Of a stretch of DNA of 64,000 bases, positions 1 to 8,091 are shown piece after piece. The DNA is from Lysobacter capsici (GTDB lineage Bacteria; Pseudomonadota; Gammaproteobacteria; Xanthomonadales; Xanthomonadaceae). Numbering within the stretch: the first letter of the stretch is position 1; the number at the start of each line of letters is the position of its first letter. Location: positions 62,001 to 126,000 of the forward strand of contig NZ_CP076103.1 in assembly GCF_018732085.1 (NCBI RefSeq), written 5' to 3'. The notes under the pieces were generated by a model that made no database searches, was not told the DNA's origin, and saw only the letters and a program-made list of their open reading frames with translations. Position numbers and translations under genes: made by a program.

Positions 1-681
1 GAAGCCCAGCACCGCGTCGCGGCCGTGCAGCGCCTGCGCCAGCGCGGTGACCTTGCCGCCGCCGTCGGCGCGCAGGGTGATCTGCTCCGACAGCAGCGCC
101 GCCAGCGGCGCGGTGCGGCCTTCGCTGATCGCGGTTTCGAACGCGGCCAGCAACTGATCCTGCTGCTCGGCCGGAGTGACGTGGCGGACCTTGGCCTGTT
201 CGACATGGCCGCGCGCGCGCTGCACCAGCTTGCGGCAGGCCGCTTCCTCGAGGTCGAGGATGCGCGCCACGTCCGGATAGGGCTGATCGAAGATTTCGTG
301 CAGCAGGTAGGCCGCGCGCTCCTTCGGGGTCAATCGTTCGAGCAGCAGCAAGAACGCGGTCGACAGCGACGAGGCCAGCGACAGTTGCTGCTCGGGCTGG
401 CCGGCGGCTTCGGCGTGGATCGGTTCGGGCAACCACGAGCCGACGTAGTCCACGCGGGTGCGGTGCGCCGAGCGCAGCAGGTCGATGCAGCGGCGGGTGC
501 AGGCGGTGGTCAGCCAGGCGCCGGGGTTGTCGATCGTGTCGCGGTCGCTGGCCTGCCACTTCAGGAACGTGTCCTGCACCGCATCCTCGGCGTCGGCGCG
601 CGAGCCGAGGATGCGATAGGCCAGGCCGGTGAGCATCGGCGCGGATTGGGCGAACAGGCGGGCGTCGTCGGAAGCGGTCAT
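1..681 (-). CDS. ECF41-family RNA polymerase sigma factor (partial, 3' end beyond window)
   Basis: The minus-strand reading frame starts at an ATG at 681 and stays open to the left edge (227 codons visible). The N-terminus reads as sigma region 2, with an AYRILGSRADAEDAVQDTFL stretch, followed by a region 4 helix-turn-helix. After residue ~110 comes the YVGSWLPEP signature, and residues 206-210 are DGGGK (complement of 52-66). Both motifs are hallmarks of ECF41 sigma factors, which carry a SnoaL-like C-terminal extension that tunes activity in place of a separate anti-sigma factor. The gene lies downstream of and parallel to a carboxymuconolactone-decarboxylase gene, the standard ECF41 partner. 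The last part of the SnoaL-like domain is outside the window. Family assignment is strong; the inducing signal is unknown. Confidence 0.9.
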   Translation of the reverse strand, partial: MTASDDARLFAQSAPMLTGLAYRILGSRADAEDAVQDTFLKWQASDRDTIDNPGAWLTTACTRRCIDLLRSAHRTRVDYVGSWLPEPIHAEAAGQPEQQLSLASSLSTAFLLLLERLTPKERAAYLLHEIFDQPYPDVARILDLEEAACRKLVQRARGHVEQAKVRHVTPAEQQDQLLAAFETAISEGRTAPLAALLSEQITLRADGGGKVTALAQALHGRDAVLGF

Positions 682-838
682 GGTCGGTGCGGTGAAGAAG
701 GCGGGGGAATGATAGGGCTTGGGGGATGCGGCTTCTGCGCGCGTGGTCGGTGTTGCGCACGTTCGACGGTCTGGGCCGATTGCTGCGCGCTGGCTCGGTG
801 GATGGAGTTGCGCGGCTGATGCGGACCCTCACCCCGGC

Positions 839-860
839 CCTCTCCCGCAAGCGGGAGAGG
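839..860. repeat. CTCTCCCGC/GCGGGAG palindromic repeat (family D)
   Basis: This is a perfect 10-bp inverted repeat with a 2-base loop, preceded by CCCTCACCCCGGC. It lies between the CMD gene and the sigma gene. Related hairpins are at 6235-6260, 26190-26314 and 33836-33983. It is probably a REP-type element; it could attenuate transcription from the CMD gene into the sigma gene. Confidence 0.85.
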
Positions 861-879
861 GAGCAGGGCAAGTGCTTGC

Positions 880-1323
880 TCAGTGCTTGGACACCTGCAG
901 GCGATTCCACAGGTTGATCATCATCACCACCGAGGTGATCGTGCCGATCTGCTTGTCGTCGTAATGCGCGCGCAGTTCACCGCGCAAGTCGGCGTAATCG
1001 GCGCTCGCATCGATCGTGGTCAGCGCCTCGGTCCAGGCCAGGGCGGCGCGTTCGGCGGCGCTGAAGTCCTCGACGTGGCGCCACACGATCAGGCGGTCCA
1101 GGCGGTCGTTGCTCTCGCCGTCGGCGCGCGCCTCGCGCAGGTGCATCTTGATGCAGTAGGCGCAGCCGTTGATCTGCGAGGCGCGCAGCTGGATCAGGTG
1201 GTAGATCGCGCGCGGCAGGCTGTTGGCCTCGATGGCGCCCTGGATGGCGGTGTGGACCTTGCCCAGCTGGGTCAGGATCTCGGGGATTTCGCGTTCGTAC
1301 TTGACGGCTTCGGTGGTACTCAT
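880..1323 (-). CDS. Carboxymuconolactone decarboxylase / AhpD-family protein (ECF41 partner)
   Basis: The 147-residue protein has the AhpD-like core with a redox motif CAYCIKMH: C54, C57 and H61 fit the CxxC...H proton-relay arrangement of alkylhydroperoxidase-like CMD proteins. The N-terminus starts a few residues before the conserved Y-E-REIP segment, as is usual for this ~145-residue family. It is transcribed in the same direction as the ECF41 sigma gene at 1-681, and COE-type genes (CMD, oxidoreductase or epimerase) are the known targets and genomic partners of ECF41 sigma factors. A promoter matching the published ECF41 consensus lies 42 bases upstream of the start codon. The substrate is unknown; a peroxide or quinone-like redox role is inferred from the family only. 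Confidence 0.9.
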   Translation of the reverse strand: MSTTEAVKYEREIPEILTQLGKVHTAIQGAIEANSLPRAIYHLIQLRASQINGCAYCIKMHLREARADGESNDRLDRLIVWRHVEDFSAAERAALAWTEALTTIDASADYADLRGELRAHYDDKQIGTITSVVMMINLWNRLQVSKH

Positions 1324-1364
1324 GGCGGTGTCCTCTCAGGTGGGTGAAGTGGCTATACCTGAGT

Positions 1365-1391
1365 GACGATCCACCCCGCCGGCCCGTGACA
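1365..1391 (-). promoter_or_regulatory. Candidate ECF41-dependent promoter
   Basis: Read on the minus strand, the sequence is TGTCACG, 16 bases, CGTC. The known ECF41 promoter is TGTCACA at -35 and CGTC at -10 with about 16 bases between, so this is a one-mismatch match with ideal spacing. It points at the CMD gene, whose ATG begins at 1323, giving a leader of about 35 bases containing a GAGAGGA ribosome-binding sequence. Confidence 0.75.
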
Positions 1392-1562
1392 TGGCGGGCG
1401 AAAAAACTTTGCGATGGGCCGATTCCTTGCCGCGGGGCCGTCGTGGTCGCGCTCATCGGCCTCGCATTGCGCCCGTTCGCCGGGGCGAGCACCATCGCGC
1501 CAAGCCCCCCGTGGCTCCGCCACGGCCCGATTGCCCGCCCCGCACGCCAGGACCGCTTCGTC

Positions 1563-1943
1563 ATGACCGAACAACGCAAGTTCGAGCACCAGAATCTACA
1601 GACCGCGACCTTCGAGGACTGCTCGCTGGCCGGTGCGACCTTCAACGATGTCGACCTGTCCGGGGCGACGTTCGCCAACGTCAATCTGCGCGATGCGCGA
1701 TGGGCCAACGTGAACCTGGCCGGCGTGGCGATCGGCCACCAGAATCTGCTGGCCGCGAGGTTCGAGGATTGCTCGCTGGCCGGCGCGACCTTCAGCGATG
1801 TGGACCTGTCCGGGGCGACGTTCGCCAACGTGAATCTGGCCGGCGTGTCGATCGACGACGCCAACATCGAAGGGCTGACCATCTTCGGTTACGACATCCA
1901 GGCCCTGATCCGGGCGCAGCTGGAACGCGACCCGTCGGTTTGA
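1563..1943 (+). CDS. Pentapeptide-repeat protein
   Basis: The 126-residue product is built almost wholly of A(N/D)LxxA(T/R)F-type pentapeptides, which fold as a right-handed quadrilateral beta helix. I chose the ATG at 1563 because the frame upstream is non-repetitive and runs through the promoter region of the divergent CMD gene. Residues 9-44 are nearly identical to residues 59-94 (offset 50 residues, 150 bases), so the gene arose by an internal duplication. The last 25 residues are a short amphipathic tail. No signal peptide or membrane segment is visible. Small proteins of this type include gyrase-protecting DNA mimics, but nothing here establishes a target. Confidence 0.8.
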   Translation: MTEQRKFEHQNLQTATFEDCSLAGATFNDVDLSGATFANVNLRDARWANVNLAGVAIGHQNLLAARFEDCSLAGATFSDVDLSGATFANVNLAGVSIDDANIEGLTIFGYDIQALIRAQLERDPSV

Positions 1944-2016
1944 TCCGGGCGCCGCGATCGAGTCACCGAATCGCGGAAGCGATGCGCCGGCCCGGATCGC
2001 GCGCGATCGAAAAAAA

Positions 2017-2658
2017 TCAAATCACCCGCAAGGTGATCGCCTTCAGCACCGCGCGCGTGCGATCGCGGGTATCGAGTTTTTCCAGGATCACCGAGACGTA
2101 ATTCTTGACCGTGCCCTCGGCCAGGAACATCGCGCGGGCGATTTCCTTGTTCGAATAGCCGCCGGCCATCAGTCGCAACACCGACACCTCGCGTTCGGTG
2201 AACAGCGCGCGCGGCGCGTCGTCGGCGTGGTAGCGGTAGCGCGCGCGCACCGGCTCGGTGCTGACCGGCTGCAGCAGGGTTTCGCCGGCGGCGACGCGCG
2301 CGATCGCATCGCGCAGGTCTTCGGGCGCGGCATCCTTGAGCAGGAAACCCTGCGCGCCGGCTTCGGTCGCGCGCAGCAGCAGGTCGCTGTCGTCGAAGGT
2401 GGTCAGCAGCAGCACCGGGGTGCGGTCGCCGCGTTCGCGCAGTTTCACCAGCGCTTCGATGCCGTCGACGCCGGGCATGCGGATATCGCTGAGCACCACG
2501 TCGACCGGAGTGTCGACCAATTGATCGAGCAGCGCCTGGCCGTCGTCGGCTTCGAACGCGATGGTCAGGCCCAGGCGTTCGAGCAACGCGCGCAGGCCCG
2601 CGCGCACCAGCATCTGGTCGTCGGCCAGGGCCAGGCGGATCGGGGTCGAAGGCGTCAT
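2017..2658 (-). CDS. NarL/DesR-type response regulator
   Basis: The 213-residue protein has a receiver domain (residues ~8-122; acidic pair D13/D14, phosphoacceptor D58 in LSDIRMP, T in LLTTF, K in FLLKD) and a LuxR-type helix-turn-helix (residues ~145-205, FTEREVSVLRLMAGGYSNKE). The start codon overlaps the stop of the histidine kinase gene in an ATGA arrangement (2655-2658), so the two are translationally coupled and form a cognate pair. The architecture matches DesR/LiaR-like regulators that work with HisKA_3 kinases facing the membrane. The target genes are not evident; the neighbouring membrane proteins are candidates. Confidence 0.93.
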   Translation of the reverse strand: MTPSTPIRLALADDQMLVRAGLRALLERLGLTIAFEADDGQALLDQLVDTPVDVVLSDIRMPGVDGIEALVKLRERGDRTPVLLLTTFDDSDLLLRATEAGAQGFLLKDAAPEDLRDAIARVAAGETLLQPVSTEPVRARYRYHADDAPRALFTEREVSVLRLMAGGYSNKEIARAMFLAEGTVKNYVSVILEKLDTRDRTRAVLKAITLRVI

Positions 2659-3791
2659 GCGGGGCTCGTGGAAGTGCGGGTGGGCAAGGGAAAGCTCGCA
2701 TCGATGCGCAGTCCGCCGCGCGGGCCGATCTCGATGCCGGCGCGGCCGCCGGCTTCGGCGATGCGTTCGCGCAGGCCCGACAGGCCATTGCCTTCGCATA
2801 GTGCGCCACGGACCCGGCCGTCGTCCTCGATCCGCAGATGCAACGCGGCCGCATCGCGGTCGATCCGCACCGTGACCCGCTCGGCTTCGGCGTGGCGCGC
2901 GCTGTTGGTCAGCGCTTCCTGCACCACCCGCAGCAGGGTTTCGGCCAGCGCCGGGTCGGTCACCTGCACGTCGTCGGCGATCTCCAGGTGCAGCGCCGGC
3001 TTGGGGATCGGCGCGGCCAGCGCGCGCAGCGCGGTCGCCAGGTCCAGGCCGCGCGTATCGCGCAGCGCCTGGACCACGCCGCGGATGTCGCCGAGCAGTT
3101 CGCCAGCCAGTTGCTGCGCGAGCAACACCTCGCGGCGTTGCGCGAACTCGGCTTCGGCCGCGAGCACGCGCAGGTTCAACATCATCGCGGTGAGCTTGTG
3201 CCCTGCCACGTCGTGCAGCTCGCGCGCCATGCGCAGGCGCTCGGCGTCGCGCGCGCTGTCGGCCAACAGGGCGCGGGTGGCGAGCAGATCGGCGTTGACC
3301 AGGGCGAGGCGGTCGCGTGCCTGTTCGGCGCTGCGCGCGTAGTGCGCGATCAGCGCGGAGAAGGATTGGAAGCCGGCGAAAATGATGGTGATCACCACCG
3401 GCGCGGGGCTGCCCGCTTTCAGCAGAATCAGGTACAGCGCCAAGTTGATCGCGATCGCCAGCGCGATCAGCACGCGCGGCGGATAGACCATGGCCAGCTG
3501 CGCGACCAGGATCACCAGCAGCGCCGGCGCGGCGCCGCCGCGCGAGGCGAACAGGCACACCGTCAAGGCGCCGGCCGTTTCCAGCGCGAACAGCAACGCC
3601 CGCCAGCGGGCATGGCGCGCCTTGAACGCATCGTGGGCGAGAAAGCAGATCGCGAACACGACCATCGCCGTCCACAGCACCGGCGAACCCTTGTCGTCGT
3701 TGAAGCGCAGCGACAACGCCACCGCCAGCCAGGTCAACACCGCCGGCAGGTTCATGGGTTGCAGCAGGGTCTGGCGCAGCAGCGAGGTCAT
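2655..3791 (-). CDS. DesK/NarX-type sensor histidine kinase
   Basis: The N-terminal ~160 residues form about five hydrophobic membrane segments with almost no periplasmic loops, as in DesK-like kinases that sense membrane or envelope state. Next comes a HisKA_3 dimerisation domain with RELHDVAGHKL (phosphoacceptor H193 in this numbering) and a HATPase with a GNGLSGLRERI G-box near the C-terminus. I start at the ATG at 3791 (378 residues); an ATG nine bases upstream is equally possible. The frame is open further to 3971, but that extension reads through the dispersed element at 3844-3881 and lacks homology-like features. The gene is coupled to the response regulator downstream. Confidence 0.9.
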   Translation of the reverse strand: MTSLLRQTLLQPMNLPAVLTWLAVALSLRFNDDKGSPVLWTAMVVFAICFLAHDAFKARHARWRALLFALETAGALTVCLFASRGGAAPALLVILVAQLAMVYPPRVLIALAIAINLALYLILLKAGSPAPVVITIIFAGFQSFSALIAHYARSAEQARDRLALVNADLLATRALLADSARDAERLRMARELHDVAGHKLTAMMLNLRVLAAEAEFAQRREVLLAQQLAGELLGDIRGVVQALRDTRGLDLATALRALAAPIPKPALHLEIADDVQVTDPALAETLLRVVQEALTNSARHAEAERVTVRIDRDAAALHLRIEDDGRVRGALCEGNGLSGLRERIAEAGGRAGIEIGPRGGLRIDASFPLPTRTSTSPA

Positions 3792-3843
3792 GCCGCGCAT
3801 GCTGCGGCGCGGCCACCGCGCTGGCAATGGTTCGCGCGTCGAA

Positions 3844-3881
3844 AGTGACTTCCGGCAGGTGCAGGTGGTGACCGCCGGGAC
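3844..3881. repeat. 38-bp dispersed element with two phased half-sites, copy 1
   Basis: The element consists of AGTGACTTCCGGCAGGT, six variable bases, then GGTGACCGCCGGGAC. It contains two direct half-sites RGTGACNNCCGG whose starts are 23 bp apart (3844 and 3867), about two helical turns. An identical arrangement recurs at 7933-7970. Copy 1 lies between the divergent sensor kinase gene and the membrane-protein gene at 3953. Confidence 0.7.
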
Positions 3882-3952
3882 CTGCCGCGACGCCGCGTCC
3901 GGTCGAGCATGACCCTGCCCCGGCCCGATCCGCCGGGAACGGAGCGGACGAC

Positions 3953-4699
3953 ATGGAATCGGCTTACGCAATCGTCAAATACCTGCACATCGCGATCGGT
4001 GCGGCGGCGCTGATCGGCTTCTGGACGGCCGGTCTGGCGCGCAAGGGCGGCACGCTGCATCGCCGCGCGGGGCAGGTGTTCCTGCTGGCGATGACCGGCA
4101 TCGTGATCACCGCGGTGCCGATGGCGCTGTACGCGCTGCATCGGGGCCATCCGACCACCGCCGCGTTCCTGGGCTATCTGATCGTGATCACCGCGACCGG
4201 CACCTGGGCCAGTTGGCGCGCGATCGTCGACAAGCGCGACGTGCGCCGCTACACCGGCGCGGTCTTCACCGCGCTGGCGGCGCTGTCGATCGCATCGGGC
4301 GCGGCGATGCTGGCGCTGGGCACGAGCATCCGCGCGCCGCTGTTGATCGGCTTCTCGGCCATCGGCCTGTACATCGGCTTCGACATGCTGCGCAAGCGCC
4401 GCCGTCGCGAACAGCTGGCCGCGCGACCGCGCTGGTGGCTGATCGAGCACTACACCGCGATGATCGGCAACGGCATCGCCGTGCATATCGCCTTCCTCGG
4501 CATCGGCCTGCCGCGCCTGCTGCCGATGGTCGACGGCGCGGCGCTGCATTACCTGGCGTGGTTCGGCCCGCTGGTCACCGCGATCGGGGCCAAGTGGTGG
4601 GCCGATCGGCGCTGGGGCCGCGCGGCGACCGCCAGGCCCGCACCCGACAACACCGCGCCGCGACCGGTGGCGGCGCGCGCGAAGACCGAGCCCGCGTAA
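3953..4699 (+). CDS. Multi-pass membrane protein, DUF2306-like
   Basis: The 248-residue protein has about seven predicted membrane helices. The N-terminal pattern KYLHIAIGAAALIGFW followed by RKGGTLHRRAGQVF resembles DUF2306/YvaZ-type predicted membrane proteins with paired histidines near the membrane surface. The C-terminal 40 residues are Ala/Arg/Pro-rich and cytoplasmic. It is divergent from the DesK-type kinase, with the 38-bp element between them, so it may be a target of that two-component system. No enzymatic residues can be assigned. Confidence 0.7.
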   Translation: MESAYAIVKYLHIAIGAAALIGFWTAGLARKGGTLHRRAGQVFLLAMTGIVITAVPMALYALHRGHPTTAAFLGYLIVITATGTWASWRAIVDKRDVRRYTGAVFTALAALSIASGAAMLALGTSIRAPLLIGFSAIGLYIGFDMLRKRRRREQLAARPRWWLIEHYTAMIGNGIAVHIAFLGIGLPRLLPMVDGAALHYLAWFGPLVTAIGAKWWADRRWGRAATARPAPDNTAPRPVAARAKTEPA

Positions 4700-4834
4700 A
4701 CGCGGCACGACCCGCGAAGCACATCCCGCGCGAAAGCGACAGTGGCGACGGTTGTGCCGATGGTCGGGTCGAAGCTGCAACCGTTGCGGCGAAGCTTGCA
4801 TCACAAAGGCAGTCCTCCCGTCACGGCCCACGAT

Positions 4835-6214
4835 ATGAACCGAGTCATCGTTCGTCCCGCCCAATGGCTGACCGCGCCGCTGCTGGTCGGCGCCCTGTTC
4901 AGTGCGCATGCGGCCGAACCCGCCGCGACCGCCGCCACTACCGCCGCGGCTTCCGATCAGCGTTGCCACGTCGGCGCCTACCGGCTCGACGACGGCAGCG
5001 TGGTCGCGGTCACCCAGATGGACAAGCCCACGCAATTGCGTTGGCGTGCGTTCGACGGCCGGGTCGGCAAGCTGAGCTGGGAAAACGGCCGCTGGGTCGG
5101 CACCCGCGGCTGGACCGATCAGCCCGATCCGGTGGCGGTGTCGTTCGGCGATTGCAGCGACGAAGGCATCCGCTACGACGGCCATACCGGCAAGAAACTC
5201 AAGTTCGACATCGTCGACACCAAATTCGAAGGCAAGGGCGTGAACCTGCGCGGCCGGCTGGTGTTGCCGCAGGGCAAGACCAAGGTGCCGGTGGTGGTGC
5301 TGGTGCATGGTTCGGAAAACTATTCCGGCGTGGATGCGTATTTCCAGCAGTACATGTTCCCGGCCGAAGGCGTGGGCGTGTTCGTCTACGACAAGCGCGG
5401 CACCGGTGGTTCCAGCGGCAAGTACTCGCAGAACTTCCACGATTTGTCCGACGACGCTTCCGCCGCGTTGCACGAAGCGCAGCGCTTGGGCCGCAAGCGG
5501 ATCGGCCGGATCGGGTTCCACGGCGGCAGCCAGGGCGGCTGGGTCGCGCCGCTGGCGGCGAGCAAGACGCCGCAGGCGAGCTTCGTGTTCGTCGGCTTCG
5601 GCTTGGCCGACGGTGTGTTGTCCGAGGATCGCGATCAGGTCGCGCTGGATCTGCGCGCGGCCGGCTTCGGCGATGCGGAAACCCTGCGCAAGGCGCGCGA
5701 AGTGAGCGACGCGACCGGTCTGATCGCGTCGACCAGCGGCAAGCGCGGATACGACCAACTCGATGCCTTGCGCACGAAGTACCAGGGCGAGCCGTGGTGG
5801 AAGGCGCTCAAGGGCGAGTACAGCGGTCTGATCGCATCGCATACGCGAGAGCAAGCGCTGGCCGAGCTGGCGAAGTTCGATTTCGAAGTGAGCTGGGATT
5901 ACGACCCGATGCCGGTGCTGCGCAGCCTGAAGACGCCGCAGCTGTGGATCGTCGGCGGCGACGATGTCGAGGCGCCGTCGGCCGAGACGCAGAAGCGGTT
6001 GACCGAGCTGGGCGAAGCCGGCCGTCCGATCACCTCGGTGGTGTTTCCGCAGGCCGATCACGGCATCCTGGAATTCGAGAAGGACGCCAAGGGCGAGCGT
6101 AAGCATACCCGCATCGCGGAGGGGTATATCCGCATGCAGCTGGACTGGATCAAGCACGGGACGTTGAAGGGTTGGCCGTATGGGCAGGCCAGGCAGTTGG
6201 CGGGGCCTAAGTAA
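4835..6214 (+). CDS. Exported alpha/beta hydrolase (dienelactone hydrolase / acyl-peptidase-like)
   Basis: The ATG at 4835 begins a clear signal peptide (APLLVGALFSAHAAEP, cleavage after AHA at about residue 29), giving a 459-residue precursor; the frame upstream to 4742 has no signal-like start. After a ~110-residue N-terminal extension the hydrolase core shows an oxyanion-region LVHGSE, the nucleophile elbow GGSQGG, a late acid in GGDD and the catalytic histidine in ADHGI. This is a serine hydrolase of the family that includes YcjY- and BAAT-like enzymes. The substrate is not predictable; periplasmic or secreted location follows from the signal peptide. Confidence 0.85.
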   Translation: MNRVIVRPAQWLTAPLLVGALFSAHAAEPAATAATTAAASDQRCHVGAYRLDDGSVVAVTQMDKPTQLRWRAFDGRVGKLSWENGRWVGTRGWTDQPDPVAVSFGDCSDEGIRYDGHTGKKLKFDIVDTKFEGKGVNLRGRLVLPQGKTKVPVVVLVHGSENYSGVDAYFQQYMFPAEGVGVFVYDKRGTGGSSGKYSQNFHDLSDDASAALHEAQRLGRKRIGRIGFHGGSQGGWVAPLAASKTPQASFVFVGFGLADGVLSEDRDQVALDLRAAGFGDAETLRKAREVSDATGLIASTSGKRGYDQLDALRTKYQGEPWWKALKGEYSGLIASHTREQALAELAKFDFEVSWDYDPMPVLRSLKTPQLWIVGGDDVEAPSAETQKRLTELGEAGRPITSVVFPQADHGILEFEKDAKGERKHTRIAEGYIRMQLDWIKHGTLKGWPYGQARQLAGPK

Positions 6215-6234
6215 GTCAGCGCACGCCGCTTGTC

Positions 6235-6260
6235 TCCCTCTCCCGCTTGCGGGAGAGGGA
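6235..6260. terminator. Family D hairpin downstream of the hydrolase gene
   Basis: This is a perfect 12-bp stem (TCCCTCTCCCGC with its complement) around a TT loop, 20 bases after the hydrolase stop. It lacks a clear T tract, so it may act as an mRNA 3' stabiliser or a factor-assisted terminator rather than a textbook intrinsic terminator. Confidence 0.6.
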
Positions 6261-6445
6261 ACTGTTCGCGGTGATTGAAAAACCCCAACCCTCATTACAG
6301 TTTCACGTCACCCATCATGCCGATTCGTCATGACGAAGTTCCGCTTCGTTGGCGCCGCTTTACGAACCGCTAACCCCGCCTTTACGCACGCACTCACGCG
6401 ATCCACTAGAACGGTCACTCCTCAATCGCGTCGCGGAGCCCAGTC

Positions 6446-7834
6446 ATGCGGATCACCATCGTCGGAGCGGGTTTCAGCGGCAGCGCACTCGCCAGCGAAT
6501 TGGCGCGGCAGGCCGGGCCGGGCGTGGAGTTGTGCCTAGTCGGCGTGCCCGACAGTTACGGCCGCGGCGTGGCCTACGGCGAGGCGCGGCCCGAGCATCT
6601 GCTCAATGTGCGCGCCAGCGATCTGGGCGCGACGCCCGACCAGCCCGGCGGTTTCGCCGACTGGCTCAATCTGACCGATCGCGCGCGCGGCAGTTATCTG
6701 CCGCGCTTGTTGTACGGCGAGTACCTGCACGCGCAGTTGCAGACCGCGGTCGCCGGCAGCACCGCGGGCTTCAGCCAGATCCGTCACGAAGCGATCGCGG
6801 TGGAACGCGCGTCGGCCGGGTTCCGCGTGCATCTGGCCGACGGCAGCGATTTCGTCAGCGACCGCGTAGTGCTCGCGGTCGGCGCGCTGCCGCCGCAACC
6901 GCTGCCGGGGGTCGGGCCGCGCCTGGCGATTCATCCCAGTTATCTCGGCTGGCCGTGGCAGGACGGCGCGATCGATGCGATCGCGCCGGATGCGCGGCTG
7001 CTGATCGTCGGCACCGGCCTGACCATGGCCGACGTGGTGGTGACCTTGCAGCGGCGCGGCCATCGCGGGCCGATCGTCGCGCTGTCGCGACACGGGCTGT
7101 TGCCGCGCGCGCACGGCGAATATCCGCCCGAAGCCATCGCGCTGCCGCCGGCGGTGCTGCAGGCGCTGGAGACGCATGCACCGCGCGAACTATTGCGCGC
7201 ACTGCGCACCCTGTCGCCGGTGGTCGCCGACTGGCGCAGCCTGATCGATGCGTTGCGGCCGCATCTGCAATCGTTCTGGCACGGCATGCCCACGCCGCAG
7301 CGCGCGAGTTTCCTGCGCCATCTGCGTTCGTACTGGGAAGTGGCGCGGCATCGGATCGCGCCGCAACTGGCGCAGGAGCTGCAGGCGCTGCAAGACAGCG
7401 GCCAGCTGCAGATCCGCGCCGGCCGCCTGCTGCGCGCGCGCCGCGGCGACGACGCGGTTGAGGCGCTGATCCGCGAACGCGGCGGCAACACCTTGCGCAA
7501 CGAGCGCTACGACCTGCTGATCCGCGCCACCGGCCTGGACACCGACGTCGAACGCAGCACTCATCCGTTGATCGCGCACTTGCGCGAATCGGGTCTGGTC
7601 GCGGCCGATCCGCTGGGCCTGGGCCTGAAGACCTCCGACCGCTTCGAAATCCTCGACGCCAAGGGCGGTGCGGTGCGCGGGCTGTTCGCGATCGGGCCGC
7701 TGCTGCGCGCGCAGCTGTGGGAGATCACCGCGGTGCCCGAGTTGCGCAAGGCGGCGCGCGAGCTGGCCACGCAGTTGCTGGCGACTTCGTCGGCGGCGCG
7801 CGCCGCGCCGCAGGAGCGCGCGGCAATCGCCTGA
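6446..7834 (+). CDS. FAD/NAD(P)-binding oxidoreductase (NAD_binding_9-type)
   Basis: The 462-residue protein begins with the dinucleotide-binding motif GAGFSGSALASEL (residues ~7-19) and shows the YGRGVAYG and HLLNVRAS motifs typical of the FAD-NAD(P)-binding family. A second Rossmann-like motif, LIVGTGLTMAD, lies near residue 190. The C-terminal third has the conserved PLGLGLKTS and AIGPL(L)RG-type segment seen in this family. It probably forms a single-gene unit, with 230 bases of non-coding DNA upstream and the 38-bp element copy 2 downstream. Members act as flavin-dependent oxidoreductases in siderophore, amine or secondary metabolism, but the substrate here is unknown. Confidence 0.85.
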   Translation: MRITIVGAGFSGSALASELARQAGPGVELCLVGVPDSYGRGVAYGEARPEHLLNVRASDLGATPDQPGGFADWLNLTDRARGSYLPRLLYGEYLHAQLQTAVAGSTAGFSQIRHEAIAVERASAGFRVHLADGSDFVSDRVVLAVGALPPQPLPGVGPRLAIHPSYLGWPWQDGAIDAIAPDARLLIVGTGLTMADVVVTLQRRGHRGPIVALSRHGLLPRAHGEYPPEAIALPPAVLQALETHAPRELLRALRTLSPVVADWRSLIDALRPHLQSFWHGMPTPQRASFLRHLRSYWEVARHRIAPQLAQELQALQDSGQLQIRAGRLLRARRGDDAVEALIRERGGNTLRNERYDLLIRATGLDTDVERSTHPLIAHLRESGLVAADPLGLGLKTSDRFEILDAKGGAVRGLFAIGPLLRAQLWEITAVPELRKAARELATQLLATSSAARAAPQERAAIA

Positions 7835-7932
7835 TACGGCGGTTCGTGTGCGACGCGATCGGACGCTAAGGCGCCGGTCGCGTCGCATCGCGCGGACGCA
7901 GTTCAGGCCGGCGCCCACTCGCGCCGGCCGCG

Positions 7933-7970
7933 AGTGACTTCCGGCAGGTTGAATCGGTGACCGCCGGGAC
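7933..7970. repeat. 38-bp dispersed element with two phased half-sites, copy 2
   Basis: Both arms (17 and 15 bases) are identical to those of the copy at 3844-3881; only the six central bases differ. Direct half-sites start at 7933 and 7956, again 23 bp apart. It lies 122 bases upstream of the membrane-protein gene at 8092. Confidence 0.7.
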
Positions 7971-8091
7971 TGGGGCGCGGGCGCCGCGCGAACGAGCATA
8001 GCGACCTACCGCAGCGAGTCCCCGTCCATCGCCTCCGCGCTGGACGGAACCCGCCGCCACCGTCGCCACGCTCCGCCGCCGAGGTCCCGCC

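Noticed and set aside
25..819. 264-codon plus-strand frame opposite the sigma factor
   Set aside because: It is the GC-rich shadow of the ECF41 sigma gene, whose minus-strand motifs (YVGSWLPEP, DGGGK) are unmistakable.
3788..6295. Long minus-strand open frame opposite the DUF2306-like and hydrolase genes
   Set aside because: Arg/Gln/His-rich composition and no motif; the plus-strand genes have signal peptide, catalytic residues and helices.
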